Shown here: piece after piece, positions 14,635-17,124 of the stretch
Numbering within the stretch: position 1 is the stretch's first letter
Layout of the letters: each line of letters begins with the position of its first letter
NCBI GenBank assembly: GCA_030746295.1
Contig: JASLMY010000095.1
Span: 1-17,124 of the forward strand
Reading direction: 5' to 3'
DNA: 17,124 nucleotides
From: Alphaproteobacteria bacterium
GTDB taxonomy: Bacteria; Pseudomonadota; Alphaproteobacteria; GCA-2731375
The notes under the pieces: generated by a model
What the model was told of the DNA's origin: nothing
Database searches by the model: none
What the model saw: the letters and a program-made list of their open reading frames with translations, nothing else
Made by a program: the position numbers and the translations under genes

Positions 14635-15599
14635 ACGCCAATCGGCAAGAGAAACTGGCCAGCGTCGAGAGCATCACCGAGGGGCTGCGCAGCGTCGACT
14701 ACATCGCCTCGCGCCGCATCGCCACCTCGATCTTCGTCGCCGCCAGCCTGCAGAAGCCGATCCTGGTCGAGGGGCCGGCCGGCGTCGGCAAGACCGAGCT
14801 GGCGCTCTCCACCGCGGCTTGGCTCGATCTGCCGCTGATCCGCATGCAGTGCTACGAGGGCCTCGACGAGGCCAAGGCGCTCTACGAGTGGAAATACGGC
14901 AAGCAGCTTCTCTACACCCAGATTCTGAAGGAGAAGCTGGGCGACGTGATCGACGGCACCAAGAACCTGGACGAGGCCCTGGAGCGCCTGCGCCACCAGG
15001 GCGACGTCTTCTATTCCGAGCAGTTCCTGGAGCCGAGACCGCTTCTGAAGGCGCTCCGCCAGGACCATGGCGCGGTCCTGCTGATCGACGAGATCGACAA
15101 GTCGGACGAGGAGTTCGAGGCCTTCCTCTTGGAGATCCTCTCCGACTACCAGGTCTCGATCCCCGAGATCGGCACCGTCAAGGCGACGACGCCGCCCTTC
15201 GTTTTCCTGACCTCGAACAATACCCGCGAGATGGGCGACGCGCTGAAGCGGCGCTGCCTGCATCTCTTCATTCCCTTCCCCGACAGCCGCACCGAGGAGC
15301 GCATCGTCGCCGCCCGCCTGCCCGAGATCGCGAAAGACCTCAACCGGCAGCTCGTCGCCTTCATCCAGCAACTCCGCTCGGAGGACCTGAAGAAGCTGCC
15401 CTCGCTCGCCGAGACGCTTGATTGGGCCCGCGTCCTGATGCTCTTGAACGCCGATCAGCTGGAGGTCGAGCTCGTCCGCGACACCCTCAACGTGCTGCTG
15501 AAATTCGAGGTCGATATCGAGCAGGTCTCGCCCCGGGTCGTGGAGATGACCCGCAAGTCGGCGCGCGAGGCGGGCATCGGCGATGCAGCCCGCGCTTGA
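14631..15599 (+). CDS. MoxR-family AAA+ ATPase (CoxD-like)
   Basis: A 322-residue cytosolic AAA+ ATPase. Walker A is GPAGVGKT (48-55), Walker B VLLIDEID (149-156), sensor 1 LTSNNTRE (193-200), an arginine finger candidate in ALKRRCLHLF (R207/R208), and a sensor 2 region near SLAETLDWARVL (258-269). MoxR ATPases work with VWA-domain partners to insert metals or remodel enzymes; CoxD does this for the copper-molybdenum CO dehydrogenase. AAGGGA (14620-14625) precedes the ATG. The gene overlaps the ACAD-like gene before it and the VWA gene after it (17 bases), typical of a MoxR/VWA pair. No CO dehydrogenase gene is in the window, so the client is unknown. Confidence 0.92.
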   Translation: MNANRQEKLASVESITEGLRSVDYIASRRIATSIFVAASLQKPILVEGPAGVGKTELALSTAAWLDLPLIRMQCYEGLDEAKALYEWKYGKQLLYTQILKEKLGDVIDGTKNLDEALERLRHQGDVFYSEQFLEPRPLLKALRQDHGAVLLIDEIDKSDEEFEAFLLEILSDYQVSIPEIGTVKATTPPFVFLTSNNTREMGDALKRRCLHLFIPFPDSRTEERIVAARLPEIAKDLNRQLVAFIQQLRSEDLKKLPSLAETLDWARVLMLLNADQLEVELVRDTLNVLLKFEVDIEQVSPRVVEMTRKSAREAGIGDAARA

Positions 15600-16932
15600 C
15601 CGCTTTCTGAAGGCGCTCCGCGCCGCCGAGGTCCCGGTCTCGGTGCGCGAGACGCTGGAGGCCTACCAGGTCACCGGCATCGTCGGCTTCGACGACCGCC
15701 GCCGCCTGAAGGACGCCCTCGCCGTCACGGTGGCCAAGTCGGCGGATGAGAAGGACCGCTTCGATGCCTGCTTCGACCTCTTCTTCGATCGCGAGGCGGC
15801 GGCGGCGCCGGCTCTGCCGACGGCGCTCGATGACGAGGGAAGTACCGAGCTCGAGATCGAGGCGCCGGAGATCGTCGAGCTATTGAACCAGGCCAATGTC
15901 GAGGCCATCGCCGCGGCCATGGAGGCGGCGGCGAACCGGGCCGGCGTTGCCGAGATCCGCTACACCACCCAGCGCGGCATCCTGGCCCGGCGGATGCTGG
16001 ACGAGATGGGGCTGCGCCAGTTGGAGCAGATGATCTGGGGCCTGCGGCGCCAGGGCCGGCCCGCCGGCCTGGCTCAGGCGCAAGCCTTGGAGGCCGGCCG
16101 CACTTACCTGTTGGAGGAGGCGCGGCGCTTCGTCGACCGCCAGATCCAGCTCTACGCGGTGCCGAACTCCGAGCGGCTGAGAGAGGAGTTCCTGGAGGAG
16201 TCGCGGCTCTCCAGCCTCGAGATCCGCGACCTCGATCGGATGCAGCGGATCGTCCGCCGCATGGCCAAACGCCTGGCCGAGAAGCACACCCGGCGGCTGC
16301 GCCGGCTCAAGCGCGGCCGCCTCGACATCGCCCGCACGATCCGCCGCAACATGGGCCACGACGGCGTGCCCTTCGAGCTCTATTGGCGGCAGCGGCGGAT
16401 CGACAAGCCCAAGGTGGTGGCGATCTGCGACGTCAGCCGCTCGGTCAGCCAAGCGGCCCGCTTCCTGCTGCTCTTCCTCTACAGCCTGAACGAGGTCTTG
16501 GCCGAGGTTCGGGCCTTCGCCTTCTCCGACCGCCTGGCCGAGGTCAGCCAGACGCTCGACGAGGAAACGGCGGAAGAGGCGATCATCCAAGTGCTGGACA
16601 AGATCGGCTTCCGGCCGACCGACTACGGCCGCATGCTGGAGGACTTCGAGGCCGACTACCTCGGCGACGTCGACCGCAAGACCACGGTGATCATCCTTGG
16701 CGACGGGCGCTCCAACAACACCGACCCGCGCGCCGACTTGCTGGAGGCGATCTACCGGCGCGCCAAGCGGGTGATCTGGCTCAACCCCGAGCCCAGGCCC
16801 TTCTGGGGCAGCGGCGACAGCGAGATGCCCCGCTACGTCCCCTACTGCCACATCGCCAAGGTCTGCAACACGGTCAAGCACCTGGAGCGGGTCATCGACG
16901 ATTTGCTGATCGCCGCCGCCCGCGGCGGTTGA
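15583..16932 (+). CDS. CoxE-type VWA-domain protein, MoxR partner
   Basis: A 449-residue soluble protein. The N-terminal half (about 1-260) is helical and charged, with an arginine-rich segment (RLRRLKRGRLDIARTIRRNM, 238-257) that is standard in the VWA_CoxE family. The VWA domain (about 275-400) has the metal-ion-dependent adhesion site D283-x-S285-x-S287 (CDVSRSVS), a TDYG segment (346-349) that may give the threonine ligand, and the late aspartate D374 in ILGDGRSNN. The C-terminus ends PYCHIAKVCNTVKHLERVIDDLL. ATG 15583 overlaps the ATPase stop, so translation is coupled. The pair most likely acts as a maturation chaperone. A 6-bp CCGCCG/CGGCGG hairpin (16913-16928) spans the stop region. 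Confidence 0.9.
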   Translation: MQPALDRFLKALRAAEVPVSVRETLEAYQVTGIVGFDDRRRLKDALAVTVAKSADEKDRFDACFDLFFDREAAAAPALPTALDDEGSTELEIEAPEIVELLNQANVEAIAAAMEAAANRAGVAEIRYTTQRGILARRMLDEMGLRQLEQMIWGLRRQGRPAGLAQAQALEAGRTYLLEEARRFVDRQIQLYAVPNSERLREEFLEESRLSSLEIRDLDRMQRIVRRMAKRLAEKHTRRLRRLKRGRLDIARTIRRNMGHDGVPFELYWRQRRIDKPKVVAICDVSRSVSQAARFLLLFLYSLNEVLAEVRAFAFSDRLAEVSQTLDEETAEEAIIQVLDKIGFRPTDYGRMLEDFEADYLGDVDRKTTVIILGDGRSNNTDPRADLLEAIYRRAKRVIWLNPEPRPFWGSGDSEMPRYVPYCHIAKVCNTVKHLERVIDDLLIAAARGG

Positions 16933-16976
16933 TAACGGGAATTCAAAGAGCTGATTTGCGAGACGGACCCCGCTGG

Positions 16977-17056
16977 CGTCATCGCGAGCGGAGCGAAGCG
17001 ATCCAGATTCGAAGTCGATACACTGGATCGCGTCGTCGGCTTCGCCTCCTCGCGAT
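16977..17056. repeat. Imperfect-palindrome dispersed repeat (REP/MITE-like)
   Basis: CGTC followed by ATCGCGAGCGGAGCGAAGCG, ending ATCCAG (to 17006), forms the left arm. The right arm CTGGATCGCG...GGCTTCGCC...CTCGCGAT (17023-17056) is its reverse complement with a few inserted bases. The wording CGTCAT-GCGAG-GCGAAGC-ATCCAG matches a dispersed intergenic repeat family I recall from Alphaproteobacteria. It sits about 45 bp after the VWA gene. The flanking 17057-17124 holds no supported gene; a GTG at 17107 may start one beyond the window, but only 17 bases are visible. Confidence 0.7.
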
Positions 17057-17124
17057 TGTCTGTTTGCGATTGCCTATGATCGAGCGTCCCGTGAGGATCG
17101 GGATGCCGTGAGCGGGGTGGCCAC

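Noticed and set aside
17107..17124. Start of a further gene at GTG 17107
   Set aside because: Only 17 bases remain in the window and there is no clear ribosome site, so it cannot be supported.

Overview
The window is GC-rich and gene-dense, with strong GC bias at third codon positions. The divergent xseA/purD pair, the acyl-CoA enzymes with aminoglycoside-phosphotransferase-like (APH) kinases, a CHASE2 class III cyclase and a MoxR/CoxE pair all suggest an alphaproteobacterium, perhaps Rhodospirillales-like. That placement is inference. No rRNA, tRNA, CRISPR, insertion sequence or phage genes were seen.

Layout. (1) 1-1626: the 5' end of xseA (minus strand), divergent from purD. (2) 1696-6609: a plus-strand lipid-type cluster with a ferritin-like diiron protein, two tandem paralogous APH-fold kinases joined by an ATGA overlap, and an acyl-CoA synthetase. 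APH-like kinases of this type phosphorylate 4-hydroxyacyl-CoAs in levulinate catabolism (LvaA) and in mammalian ACAD10/11, so a hydroxy-fatty-acid route is a reasonable hypothesis. (3) 6610-12069: an envelope/cyclic-nucleotide locus. A secreted FecR-domain protein and an OmpA-domain lipoprotein run forward; a CHASE2 membrane cyclase runs backward; a soluble HD/PDEase-like phosphohydrolase is divergent from the cyclase. Cyclase and putative phosphodiesterase share an 87-114 bp AT-rich promoter region. An amidohydrolase-2 family protein lies between the OmpA lipoprotein and the cyclase. (4) 12066-12983: a ketopantoate-reductase-like dehydrogenase (minus), whose stop codon overlaps that of the HD gene in a shared CTAG. 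(5) 13060-13382: a well-formed promoter and ribosome binding site in front of a tiny SEC-C zinc-motif protein whose reading frame is broken, apparently twice, and each time repairable by a +1 shift at TTT-C. (6) 13519-16932: a tightly overlapping operon of a degenerate acyl-CoA dehydrogenase, a MoxR AAA+ ATPase and a CoxE-type VWA protein. (7) 16977-17056: a dispersed-repeat-like imperfect palindrome after the operon.

Best candidates for something under-described: the diiron/dual-kinase/CoA-ligase cassette, the cyclase-phosphodiesterase locus with FecR and OmpA partners, and the SEC-C gene with two identical-looking frame breaks. All functions come from motif reading alone; no database search was run.
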